Source of the DNA: Tamlana sp038148895
Lineage (GTDB): Bacteria > Bacteroidota > Bacteroidia > Flavobacteriales > Flavobacteriaceae
Length of the DNA: 64,000 bases
NCBI GenBank assembly: GCA_038148895.1
Contig: JBBVGQ010000004.1
Reading direction: 5' to 3' (one strand)
The notes below the pieces were generated by a model. That model ran no database searches and was not told the DNA's origin. It was given only the letters and a program-made list of their open reading frames with translations. Made by a program: the position numbers and the translations under genes. How positions within the stretch are numbered: the stretch's first letter is position 1; the number at the start of each line of letters is the position of its first letter. This document shows, one piece after another, positions 51,471 to 58,864 of the stretch.

Positions 51471-52028
51471 TTATGGCCTATTTCCATTACCAAGCACCAA
51501 ATCTATCTTTGAGGTTTTGGCCAATTTATCGCCAGCTTCTATTCTTTTGCCCTCGTGGTAAAGCTTAAGTACCATATCCTTTCCAATATTGTTCTCATAG
51601 CTAATTTTACCCACCTTAAAACCCAAAGCTTCCAAAGTTGGTTTAACTTGCCTAAATGTTTGGTCTATTAAACCATCTGGAACTCTTATTTTTCGGTAGC
51701 CCGAGGGATTTAAGGTAATATATATTTTTCGGTCTTCCTTAACTTTTGTACCTGCTAAAGGTTCTTGCTCTATTACCGAAAACCTAGGATAATCTGGGTT
51801 ATAATTGGCTGAATCTTGAATTTTCATGACCAAATTGTTCTGCTTTAATTCAATTTCTGCCACATCAATAGATTTTCCCCTTAAATCAGGTACCGTTTCA
51901 AATTCTCCGTGGTTCGTGGTAATGTTTAACCATTTCAAAATAACAAAACATAAAACCACAACAGCCGCTAAGGCCAATAAAATTTGTTTCAAAAAAGTTT
52001 TACTGGTAAGGAATTTTATTATGCTCAT
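51471..52028 (-). CDS. PASTA-domain membrane protein
   Basis: 185 residues. One N-terminal membrane helix (LKQILLALAAVVVLCFVILKWL, about 13-34) anchors two to three PASTA-like domains (TVPDLRGKSIDVAEIELKQN at about 41-60; IRVPDGLIDQTFRQVKPTLEALGF at about 114-137). PASTA domains bind peptidoglycan stem peptides. There is no kinase or transpeptidase domain, unlike the classical PASTA proteins of Gram-positive bacteria. It is divergent from ddl, so cell-wall sensing or synthesis is a sensible link. The next gene (pseudouridine synthase) follows after 2 bp. Confidence 0.88.
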   Translation of the reverse strand: MSIIKFLTSKTFLKQILLALAAVVVLCFVILKWLNITTNHGEFETVPDLRGKSIDVAEIELKQNNLVMKIQDSANYNPDYPRFSVIEQEPLAGTKVKEDRKIYITLNPSGYRKIRVPDGLIDQTFRQVKPTLEALGFKVGKISYENNIGKDMVLKLYHEGKRIEAGDKLAKTSKIDLVLGNGNRP

Positions 52029-52048
52029 TTGAAGTATTTTCGATTAGG

Positions 52049-52075
52049 CAAATATATAAAAACAGAACTGTTTTT
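52049..52075 (-). promoter_or_regulatory. PASTA-rluD-type promoter with palindrome
   Basis: Minus-strand TATATTTG (52049-52056) is followed upstream by AAAAACAG-AA-CTGTTTTT (52058-52075), an 18-bp palindrome lying between the -7 element and the -33 position. It may be an operator. No TTTG is found at -33. Confidence 0.4.
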
Positions 52076-52167
52076 TCTTTTGCAATATATATGATATTTT
52101 AGCTTTAAGTATTATTAACTATCAACAGATACGTTTTATTGTTGGTTTTAGATTTACAAAATATTAA

Positions 52168-53139
52168 ATGAAGAACATCGCCATTATTATGGGAGGTTAT
52201 TCCAGTGAATACCAAATATCACTGAAAAGCGGAAACGTGGTTTACGAAACCCTTGACACCTCAAAATACAATGCTTACCGAATTCACATTTTTAAACACA
52301 AATGGGTTTATGTTGATGAAAATGAGAATGAATACCCGATTGACAGAAATGACTTTTCAATTAATATTGATAATTTCAAAATCACCTTCGATTGTGTGTT
52401 TAATGCCATTCATGGCTCTCCCGGAGAGGATGGTTTTATGCAAGGCTATTTCAAATTATTGAATATTCCGCACACAAGCTGCGATATGTACCAAGCGAGT
52501 TTAACCTTTAACAAACGAGATTGTTTGAGTGTTTTAAAACCATATGGCATAAAAACTGCCGAATCGTTTTATTTGAATTTTGGCGATGAAGTGAATGAGG
52601 ACGACATTATTGCCAAAGTAAGCCTTCCCTGTTTTGTTAAAGCCAATAAAGCTGGTAGTAGTTTTGGCGTGAGCAAAGTGCATAAAAAAGAAGAACTTCA
52701 AAATGCTATTAATGTTGCCTTTAAAGAAGATGATGAAATTATTATTGAATCGTTTTTAGAGGGCACCGAAGTTTCCGTTGGTGTTATTACCTTTAAAGGT
52801 AAAACCAAAGTATTACCTATAACAGAAATAGTTTCTGAAAATGATTTTTTTGATTATGAAGCCAAGTATTTGGGGAAATCGCAGGAAATAACGCCCGCAA
52901 GATTATCCAAAGGACAAGAAGATAAAGTAACGGCCGAAGCCAAAAAAGTGTATGAAGTCTTAAAAATGAAAGGCTTTAGCCGAAGCGAATTTATTTTTAA
53001 AAATGGAGAGCCACACTTACTGGAAGTAAATACCGTTCCCGGGTTAACACGAGAAAGTATTCTACCTCAACAAGCGGCGGCGGCAAATATCACCTTGGCA
53101 GAGTTATTTGATAATGCCATTGCTGAAGCTTTGAAATAA
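52168..53139 (+). CDS. ddl: D-alanine--D-alanine ligase
   Basis: 323 residues, ATP-grasp. Makes the D-Ala-D-Ala dipeptide for peptidoglycan. Marks: IAIIMGGYSSEYQISLKSG (about 3-21), the FNAIHGSPGEDGFMQGYF block (about 78-95), VSLPCFVKANKAGSSFGVSKV, EVSVGVITF, and the metal-binding end FIFKNGEPHLLEVNTVPGLTRESILPQ (about 275-301). It is divergent from the PASTA gene and followed after 18 bp by coaD, so it is probably co-transcribed with it. Confidence 0.96.
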   Translation: MKNIAIIMGGYSSEYQISLKSGNVVYETLDTSKYNAYRIHIFKHKWVYVDENENEYPIDRNDFSINIDNFKITFDCVFNAIHGSPGEDGFMQGYFKLLNIPHTSCDMYQASLTFNKRDCLSVLKPYGIKTAESFYLNFGDEVNEDDIIAKVSLPCFVKANKAGSSFGVSKVHKKEELQNAINVAFKEDDEIIIESFLEGTEVSVGVITFKGKTKVLPITEIVSENDFFDYEAKYLGKSQEITPARLSKGQEDKVTAEAKKVYEVLKMKGFSRSEFIFKNGEPHLLEVNTVPGLTRESILPQQAAAANITLAELFDNAIAEALK

Positions 53140-53157
53140 AAGTTGTAATTTTAATTT

Positions 53158-53613
53158 ATGAAACGTGCACTATTTCCTGGTTCTTTCGACCCGTTAACTT
53201 TAGGTCACTACGATATTATAAAGCGTGGCATTACGCTTTTTGATGAAATAATTGTGGCTATAGGCATTAATGCTGATAAAAAATACATGTTTTCGCTTGA
53301 AGAAAGAAAACAATTTATTGAAGATGCCTTTAAAGATGAGCCCCATGTAAAAGTGATGACCTATGAAGGTTTAACCGTTGATTTCTGCAAAAATATTGGT
53401 GTTGATTTTATTTTACGCGGACTACGAAATCCAGCCGATTTTGAGTTTGAAAAAGCCATTGCCCATACCAACAGAAGCCTATCGGAAATTGAAACGGTAT
53501 TTCTTTTAACCTCAGCTAAAACATCTTATATCGCGTCTTCCATTGTTCGAGATGTTATTAGAAATAATGGTGATTATACGAAGTTGGTTCCTGAGAGTGT
53601 TCACGTGAAATAA
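53158..53613 (+). CDS. coaD: Phosphopantetheine adenylyltransferase
   Basis: 151 residues. Converts 4'-phosphopantetheine and ATP to dephospho-CoA. The nucleotidyltransferase motif FPGSFDPLTLGHYDII (6-21) carries the TxGH site, followed by RGLRNPADFEFEKAIAHTNRSL (about 88-109) and the second ATP motif KTSYIASSIVRDVIRNNGD (about 121-139). It is complete. It follows ddl closely and precedes a HEAT-repeat gene by 60 bp. Confidence 0.96.
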   Translation: MKRALFPGSFDPLTLGHYDIIKRGITLFDEIIVAIGINADKKYMFSLEERKQFIEDAFKDEPHVKVMTYEGLTVDFCKNIGVDFILRGLRNPADFEFEKAIAHTNRSLSEIETVFLLTSAKTSYIASSIVRDVIRNNGDYTKLVPESVHVK

Positions 53614-53673
53614 GCAGATTGTAACATTTTTATGGTATTATATACCTATAAATAAAGGTTACAGCTCTTCGTC

Positions 53674-54132
53674 ATGTTACACCAAATTACATATTTACTT
53701 TTTAAACTGAAACTCGTTCAGCCCTCTGAAAGTACATTAAACTTTTGGACGTATTATGGTCATGTTGAAAAACTTGAATATGCAGTTACAAATGGCAATT
53801 ACAAAACCAGAAAATGGGCCGCTGAAGGCTTAGAAGTTGTTGGCCAACCTTCATCTATTCCTGTATTATTGAAATGTATTGACGACAAAGTTCAAAACGT
53901 TTCCATTGCTGCCTTAAATGCCCTAGAAAGCATTGGGGCAGAGGATGAACTTATAAAAACTATTACAAAAAAACGTTTTTATTGGGTAAAACAAGTTCAG
54001 GACAGAAAAGCAAAATACGAAGCCAACAAAAATAAAAAATACAACATCTACCGTTGGGAACGAGCCAGCAAAAAATCGTTTGACCGCGTTAAAGAACAAC
54101 TTAAACGTCCTATAACTTGGGCATCATTTTAA
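53674..54132 (+). CDS. HEAT-repeat protein
   Basis: 152 residues, almost all helical. Two HEAT-like repeats can be seen (NYKTRKWAAEGLEVVGQPSSIPVLLKCI, about 42-70, and DKVQNVSIAALNALESIGAEDELI, about 72-95), followed by a basic charged helix with WERASKKSFDRVKEQLKRP. No signal peptide. Probably a cytoplasmic protein-protein scaffold. The last 4 bp overlap the convergent sulP gene. Confidence 0.7.
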   Translation: MLHQITYLLFKLKLVQPSESTLNFWTYYGHVEKLEYAVTNGNYKTRKWAAEGLEVVGQPSSIPVLLKCIDDKVQNVSIAALNALESIGAEDELIKTITKKRFYWVKQVQDRKAKYEANKNKKYNIYRWERASKKSFDRVKEQLKRPITWASF

Positions 54133-55742
54133 AACTTATATTCCGAAAGCCCTTTGGTAAATGCCTCAGGGTTTTCGGCTAAATGATAGCGGGGATCGTC
54201 AATATCCTCAACAATCACCTCCCTAAATTTTGGGCTAGATTTATAAAGCAACACTTTACAATCTTCGCTCAAGTGTTTTAATTTGATTTGCTTGCCAGCT
54301 TCTTCGTATTTATTGACCAGATTAAAAATGGCCTCAATGGCCGAATGGTCACTAACCCTTGACTCAACAAAATCGACTTCAACTTTATCAGGGTCATTTT
54401 TTACATCAAACTTTTCATTAAAAGCTATAATGGAACCAAAAAATAATGGTCCCCAAATTTCATAAACTTTAGTTCCATCTTCCTTCATTCGTTTTCTTGC
54501 TCGAATACGTTTTGCGTTTTCCCAAGAAAACACCAAAGCACTGATAATAACACCTGCAATTACCGCAATGGCCAAATCGAAAATAACGGTTAAAGCTGAA
54601 ACAGCAACCAAAACAATAACATCACTTATTGGAATTTTGTTCAAAATTCTAAAACTACTCCAAGCAAATGTGCCAATAACCACCATAAACATCACACCAA
54701 CCAATGCTGCAATAGGTACTTGCTCAATATAGGTGGACGCAAAAAGAATGAACATTAAAAGTAAAACCGCTGCAACTATTCCGGATAGTCTGGTTCTACC
54801 TCCAGATTTAATATTGATTAACGACTGGCCAATCATAGCGCAACCACCCATTCCACCAAAGAAACCAGTAACGATATTGGCACCACCTTGGGCCAAACAC
54901 TCTCTATTGGCATTCCCTCGGGTTTCGGTAAGCTCATCTACCAAATTTAAGGTCATTAATGATTCAATTAAACCAATTGCGGCCAATATTAACGCATAAG
55001 GGCCAATAAACGATAGGGTTTGCATATTAAATGGCACTTTACTAAAAATATCGGTTTGAAATTGAGGTAAACCTCCTTCCAATCCAGTACCACCACCATC
55101 ACGAATAAAACTACCTACCGTTGCCACATCCAAATTTCCAAAAATAACAATAGCCGAAACCACGAGAATACCTATTAAGGCTTCAGGCAACTTTTTGCTC
55201 AGCTTTGGCAACCCGAGCATGATACCCATTGTTAAAGCTACAAGACCAAGCATCGTCCATAATTGAGCTCCTGAAAACCAATCACCGCTGGCATCTCTAA
55301 ACATATTCAATTGCGAAAGAAATATAACAATGGCTAATCCGTTTACGAAGCCCATCATTACAGGATGCGGAATTAACCTAACAAACTTACCCAACTTAAA
55401 AACACCCGCCATCATTTGGATAATCCCCATAAGAATTACTGTCGCGAATAGGTAATATAGTCCTAGTTGTTCACTGGGTTCTCCCATGGCGTTTCCTTCT
55501 GCCACTAAATTTACCATAACAACCGCCAAAGCGCCCGTGGCACCGCTAATCATACCTGGACGGCCACCAAAAATTGACGTAATCAAACCAATCATAAAAG
55601 CGGCATATAACCCCACCAATGGATCTACACCTGCAACAAATGCAAACGCAACTGCTTCTGGCACAAGGGCTAAGGCCACTGTAATTCCACTTAAAATATC
55701 GTCTTTGGCGTTGGCCGCACGCTTTCTAATAAACTCTGTCAT
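54129..55742 (-). CDS. SulP-family inorganic anion transporter
   Basis: 537 residues. N-terminal DDILSGITVALALVPEAVAFAFVAGVDPLVGLYAAFMIGLI fits the SulP signature, with about 10-12 further helices including GQSLINIKSGGRTRLSGIVA. A C-terminal cytoplasmic STAS-like domain starts near residue 440 (KVYEIWGPLFFGSIIAFNEKF, VSDHSAIEAIFNLVNKYEEAG). Transports sulfate, bicarbonate or a related anion; which one is not readable. A promoter with TAAATTTG (55762-55769) and CTTG at -33 lies just upstream. Confidence 0.92.
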   Translation of the reverse strand: MTEFIRKRAANAKDDILSGITVALALVPEAVAFAFVAGVDPLVGLYAAFMIGLITSIFGGRPGMISGATGALAVVMVNLVAEGNAMGEPSEQLGLYYLFATVILMGIIQMMAGVFKLGKFVRLIPHPVMMGFVNGLAIVIFLSQLNMFRDASGDWFSGAQLWTMLGLVALTMGIMLGLPKLSKKLPEALIGILVVSAIVIFGNLDVATVGSFIRDGGGTGLEGGLPQFQTDIFSKVPFNMQTLSFIGPYALILAAIGLIESLMTLNLVDELTETRGNANRECLAQGGANIVTGFFGGMGGCAMIGQSLINIKSGGRTRLSGIVAAVLLLMFILFASTYIEQVPIAALVGVMFMVVIGTFAWSSFRILNKIPISDVIVLVAVSALTVIFDLAIAVIAGVIISALVFSWENAKRIRARKRMKEDGTKVYEIWGPLFFGSIIAFNEKFDVKNDPDKVEVDFVESRVSDHSAIEAIFNLVNKYEEAGKQIKLKHLSEDCKVLLYKSSPKFREVIVEDIDDPRYHLAENPEAFTKGLSEYKF

Positions 55743-55761
55743 GGTTACTTTTTTGAAGGTG

Positions 55762-55792
55762 CAAATTTACAGTTAAAATATTGCCCCACAAG
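55762..55792 (-). promoter_or_regulatory. Promoter of the SulP gene
   Basis: Minus-strand CTTG (55789-55792), 19 bp, TAAATTTG (55762-55769), about 20 bp upstream of the ATG. Good fit to the Bacteroidota consensus. Confidence 0.6.
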
Positions 55793-55824
55793 GTTAAACC
55801 AAGTAAAATTAAGCGCGTTTAAAT

Positions 55825-56406
55825 TTAAACTAGAAGTTTGATATTAGCATACGAATTTTCAAGGGCTTTTTCTATCTGAGGACCATTTAGCCATTCTACC
55901 TTGGTAATGCCTTCTTCTTCTTGGGCATATAGGTTGCCATCAAAATTGGTTTTCATCTCAAACCAGTAGGTTATTTTTATTTTGTAACGGCCATTGCGCT
56001 TAAATATATGATAAGTTGTTTCGAGGGGTTTTGTAATTTCCAAACCGGCCACCCCTGTTTCTTCGGTCACTTCCCTTATTGCCGTTTTTTCGATACTTTC
56101 ACGGCGTTCTGCCTTTCCTTTTGGCAAATCCCACTTATCATTTCTGTAAATGAACAACACTTCTCCTCTGGAATTATAAACCTTACCTCCTCCAGCAACC
56201 ACATTAGGTAACTTGGCTAAAAACTTTTTCAGAAGTTTATCCTTATTTTTATGTATCAGACGAGCCTCCTCTAATGATCCATTGTTCAACTTTCTTATAA
56301 CTCTTCTCAGATTTACTGTTTTAAGCAAATAGTTCTTAAAGTTAGTTTCTTTTTCTACTTTAGTAGTTAAAACCATTGGCTTATCTCCAACAAAAACTTT
56401 ATACAT
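55825..56406 (-). CDS. NUDIX hydrolase
   Basis: 193 residues. A complete Nudix box (GKAERRESIEKTAIREVTEE then TGV, about 98-120) shows the Gx5Ex7REUxEExGU pattern. The N-terminal 70 residues (RRVIRKLNNGSLEEARLIHKN) are helical and basic, an extension not needed for the core fold. It hydrolyses nucleoside-diphosphate-linked compounds. It is divergent from pyrE, so nucleotide housekeeping is plausible, but the substrate is unknown. Confidence 0.9.
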   Translation of the reverse strand: MYKVFVGDKPMVLTTKVEKETNFKNYLLKTVNLRRVIRKLNNGSLEEARLIHKNKDKLLKKFLAKLPNVVAGGGKVYNSRGEVLFIYRNDKWDLPKGKAERRESIEKTAIREVTEETGVAGLEITKPLETTYHIFKRNGRYKIKITYWFEMKTNFDGNLYAQEEEGITKVEWLNGPQIEKALENSYANIKLLV

Positions 56407-56529
56407 GTTCGCTGACTATTATCGTATTCAATGTGGTAAAAATATCATTTTTAGGTTCAAACTTAGCATTGTTAAAAAATAATTTTTCTAATTCAACCTT
56501 TTACTACCTCGTAAAATTAAATTAATGCT

Positions 56530-56537
56530 TAATTTTG
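56530..56537 (+). promoter_or_regulatory. -7 element of pyrE
   Basis: TAATTTTG (TAnnTTTG) ends 5 bp before the ATG at 56543. It lies inside the longer frame that opens at 56525, which supports the 56543 start and implies an almost leaderless message. Confidence 0.5.
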
Positions 56538-56542
56538 CCCTT

Positions 56543-57187
56543 ATGATTTTTAACAAAGAAACAGCAAAAAAAACTGCCGAAGTTTTATTGCAAATCAATG
56601 CTATAAAACTTAGCCCGAAAGAGCCTTTTACTTGGGCTTCCGGATGGAAATCACCAATTTATTGTGATAACAGAATTGTTTTATCCTTTCCTCCCATCCG
56701 AAATTACATTCGTGAAACCATGGGCAAGCATATTGAAAGACAATATGGGAAACCAGATGCTATTGCCGGTGTTGCAACTGGGGCAATTGGTGTTGGTATG
56801 CTGGTTGCCGAATATTTAGGATTGCCATTTATTTATGTTCGCCCTGATGCAAAAGGTCACGGGCGCAAAAATCAAATTGAAGGTTTTGTAGAAAGCGGAC
56901 AAAATGTTGTTGTTGTTGAAGATTTGATTAGCACGGGAAAAAGCAGCTTGAATGCAGTTAAAGCATTGAAGGAAGCTGGAATAAATGTAAAGGGCATGGT
57001 TGCCATTTTCACTTATGGGTTTGATGTAGCGGCCAAGAACTTTAAAAAAGAAAATGTGCTGCTCCACACTTTAAGCAATTACGAAAGTTTACTGGAAGAA
57101 GCTTTGGAAACCAACTATATCTCACAAAAGGAATTGGTAACTTTGTCTGAATGGAATTCCAATCCAAGTGAATGGAATGTTAATTGA
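56543..57187 (+). CDS. pyrE: Orotate phosphoribosyltransferase
   Basis: 214 residues from the ATG at 56543 (MIFNKETAKKTAEVLLQINA). Converts orotate and PRPP to OMP. Marks: SPKEPFTWASGWKSPIYCDNR (about 24-44), IAGVATGAIGVGMLVAEYL, VRPDAKGHGRKNQIEGF (about 99-115), and the PRPP motif VVVVEDLISTGKSSLNAV (about 122-139). The C-terminus EWNSNPSEWNVN is slightly extended and Asn/Trp-rich. It is followed 79 bp later by an SRPBCC protein. Confidence 0.95.
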   Translation: MIFNKETAKKTAEVLLQINAIKLSPKEPFTWASGWKSPIYCDNRIVLSFPPIRNYIRETMGKHIERQYGKPDAIAGVATGAIGVGMLVAEYLGLPFIYVRPDAKGHGRKNQIEGFVESGQNVVVVEDLISTGKSSLNAVKALKEAGINVKGMVAIFTYGFDVAAKNFKKENVLLHTLSNYESLLEEALETNYISQKELVTLSEWNSNPSEWNVN

Positions 57188-57266
57188 CATTAAAAGTAAG
57201 TTGTTTTAGTTGTAATGCGTTTAGGCTCGGCAACTAAACATCTAAACAAATAACAGCTCAACTGAA

Positions 57267-57662
57267 ATGAATTTAGAATCCCCAAAAATAAGCATCGAAA
57301 AATCTCCTGAAGACATCGTTAATTTTCTAACCGATGTAAATAATTTTAAATCCTTGATGCCTGAAAATACAAGTAAGTTTGAAGTTTTGGATGATGACAC
57401 CTTTATTTTCGCTTTAGCCGGCATGCCTGAAATAACCCTTAAAAAGAAAGAAGTCATACCGCCAAACAAGGTTGTTTTTGGCGCCGCTGGTGGCAAAATA
57501 GATTTTTCACTTATTGGACACATATTGCCAAAAGATGAGTCATCAAGTGAAGTTCAATTGGAGTTTACTGGAGACTTCAACCCGATGATGGCAATGATGA
57601 TCAAGAAGCCCATTTCAAAATTTATTGAAACTTTGGTAACCAATATTCCAAAGGCCATTTAA
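57267..57662 (+). CDS. SRPBCC (START-like) ligand-binding protein
   Basis: 131 residues in the helix-grip pattern: SPEDIVNFLTDVNNFKSLMPENTS (about 13-36) for the first helix and loop, then beta strands (FIFALAGMPEITLKKKEVIPPNKVVFGAA) and a C-terminal helix (MMAMMIKKPISKFIETLVTNIPKAI). Such domains bind hydrophobic ligands, but the ligand is unknown. Its last 4 bp overlap the convergent birA gene. Confidence 0.8.
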   Translation: MNLESPKISIEKSPEDIVNFLTDVNNFKSLMPENTSKFEVLDDDTFIFALAGMPEITLKKKEVIPPNKVVFGAAGGKIDFSLIGHILPKDESSSEVQLEFTGDFNPMMAMMIKKPISKFIETLVTNIPKAI

Positions 57663-58390
57663 TACAGCAGCGTTATTTCTTTTAAATTGAATTCCTTTAA
57701 AATATTGTCTTCCAGCAAAACTTGAAGATTTCCAGAATCAGAAACCCCTTTAATAAATCCTGAAAACATCAAGCCTTCAGGGTCTTTGAAGGTTGAAGGT
57801 TTGTTTTTTCTAAACAGGCAACTTTCATAGGCTTCTTTAACCTCATTAAATTCACCTTTTGCAAGTAGTTTAAAGTATCCTTTTAAATGCTCAAGAATGC
57901 TTATGGCTATTTCTTCGGGATTATGTATCTGACCTGTTATAATTTTTAGTGAGGAGGCCTGTGGCAAGTTTTCAAATGAAGTTTGGTTAACATTCAACCC
58001 TATACCTATTATGGATGCCTGAAGTGTATTTTGTTTAATGACATTTTCAATCAAAACACCACAAATTTTCTTATGTTCTGACAAAATGTCGTTTGGCCAC
58101 TTAATGCTCAATCGGGGAACTGAAAAGCCTTGAAGTGTCTTTAAAATGGCCAAAGCAGTAACCATACTTATAACAAATGGCTGTTCAACAGCATGACCAA
58201 AAAAGTCTTTAAATACACTGAATGTAAGGTTTCTAGCTGTTTCAGATTCCCAAATCGTGCCCATTTGCCCCCTACCATTTATCTGTTTTTCGGCAAGAAC
58301 AACGGTATAATCATCCAACTTTTCCTTGACGCTTAAATTGCGCAGATAGCTATTTGTTGAATCGGTGGCATTAAGTTTGATTATACGCAT
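57659..58390 (-). CDS. birA: Biotin--[acetyl-CoA-carboxylase] ligase
   Basis: 243 residues, catalytic-domain-only form without the N-terminal helix-turn-helix repressor domain. Attaches biotin to the carboxylase carrier. Marks: ATDSTNSYLRNL (about 8-19), the biotin/ATP loop KQINGRGQMGTIWESETARNL (about 35-55; GRGQMG corresponds to GRGRRG), SIKWPNDILSEHKKICGVLIEN (about 103-124), and GIGLNVNQ. It lacks DNA-binding function, so it does not autoregulate biotin genes. It is divergent from rsfS. Confidence 0.93.
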   Translation of the reverse strand: MRIIKLNATDSTNSYLRNLSVKEKLDDYTVVLAEKQINGRGQMGTIWESETARNLTFSVFKDFFGHAVEQPFVISMVTALAILKTLQGFSVPRLSIKWPNDILSEHKKICGVLIENVIKQNTLQASIIGIGLNVNQTSFENLPQASSLKIITGQIHNPEEIAISILEHLKGYFKLLAKGEFNEVKEAYESCLFRKNKPSTFKDPEGLMFSGFIKGVSDSGNLQVLLEDNILKEFNLKEITLLY

Positions 58391-58456
58391 TTGCAGGTTA
58401 TTAAATAAGTATCAAATCTTATGATTATTTTAAAGTATAAAGAACCAAAAAAATAA

Positions 58457-58464
58457 TAACTTTG
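58457..58464 (+). promoter_or_regulatory. -7 element of rsfS-ftsH
   Basis: TAACTTTG (TAnnTTTG), about 20 bp upstream of the rsfS ATG at 58484. The same octamer is used by the acyl-CoA reductase gene (28530-28537). Confidence 0.55.
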
Positions 58465-58483
58465 CACAAATTAATTAAAATTA

Positions 58484-58855
58484 ATGGCGAAAGAAAAAAT
58501 AAGCACAGACCAATTAATATCAGTTATTATAAGCGGTATTGAGGACGTTAAAGGAAAAGAAATTAGTATACTGGATTTAAGGGATATCGAAAACACGGTT
58601 TGTGATTATTTCATTATATGCGAAGGTACTTCAAACACACAAGTAAACGCCATAGTTAACTCCATCCAAAAAAAAGTTAGTAAAGAACTAAAAGACAACC
58701 CATGGCATACAGAGGGAGCCGACAATGCCGAGTGGGTATTAATAGATTATGTTAACGTTGTAGTGCATGTGTTCCAAAAACACGTCAGGGAATTTTATGA
58801 TATAGAAAGTCTCTGGGGGGATGCAAAAACAACAGTTATAGAAACGAGTTACTAA
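58484..58855 (+). CDS. rsfS: Ribosome silencing factor RsfS
   Basis: 123 residues. Binds ribosomal protein uL14 and blocks subunit joining during starvation. Marks: SVIISGIEDVKGKEISILDLRDIENTVCDYFIICEGTSNTQVNAI, then NPWHTEGADNAEWVLIDYVNVVVHVFQKHVREFYDIESLWGDA. Length and sequence are typical. ftsH starts 9 bp downstream. Confidence 0.95.
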   Translation: MAKEKISTDQLISVIISGIEDVKGKEISILDLRDIENTVCDYFIICEGTSNTQVNAIVNSIQKKVSKELKDNPWHTEGADNAEWVLIDYVNVVVHVFQKHVREFYDIESLWGDAKTTVIETSY

Positions 58856-58864
58856 AAAATTATA

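Noticed and set aside
56525..56542. Earlier ATG of pyrE at 56525
   Set aside because: Overlaps the TAATTTTG -7 element; the ATG at 56543 fits the family N-terminus.
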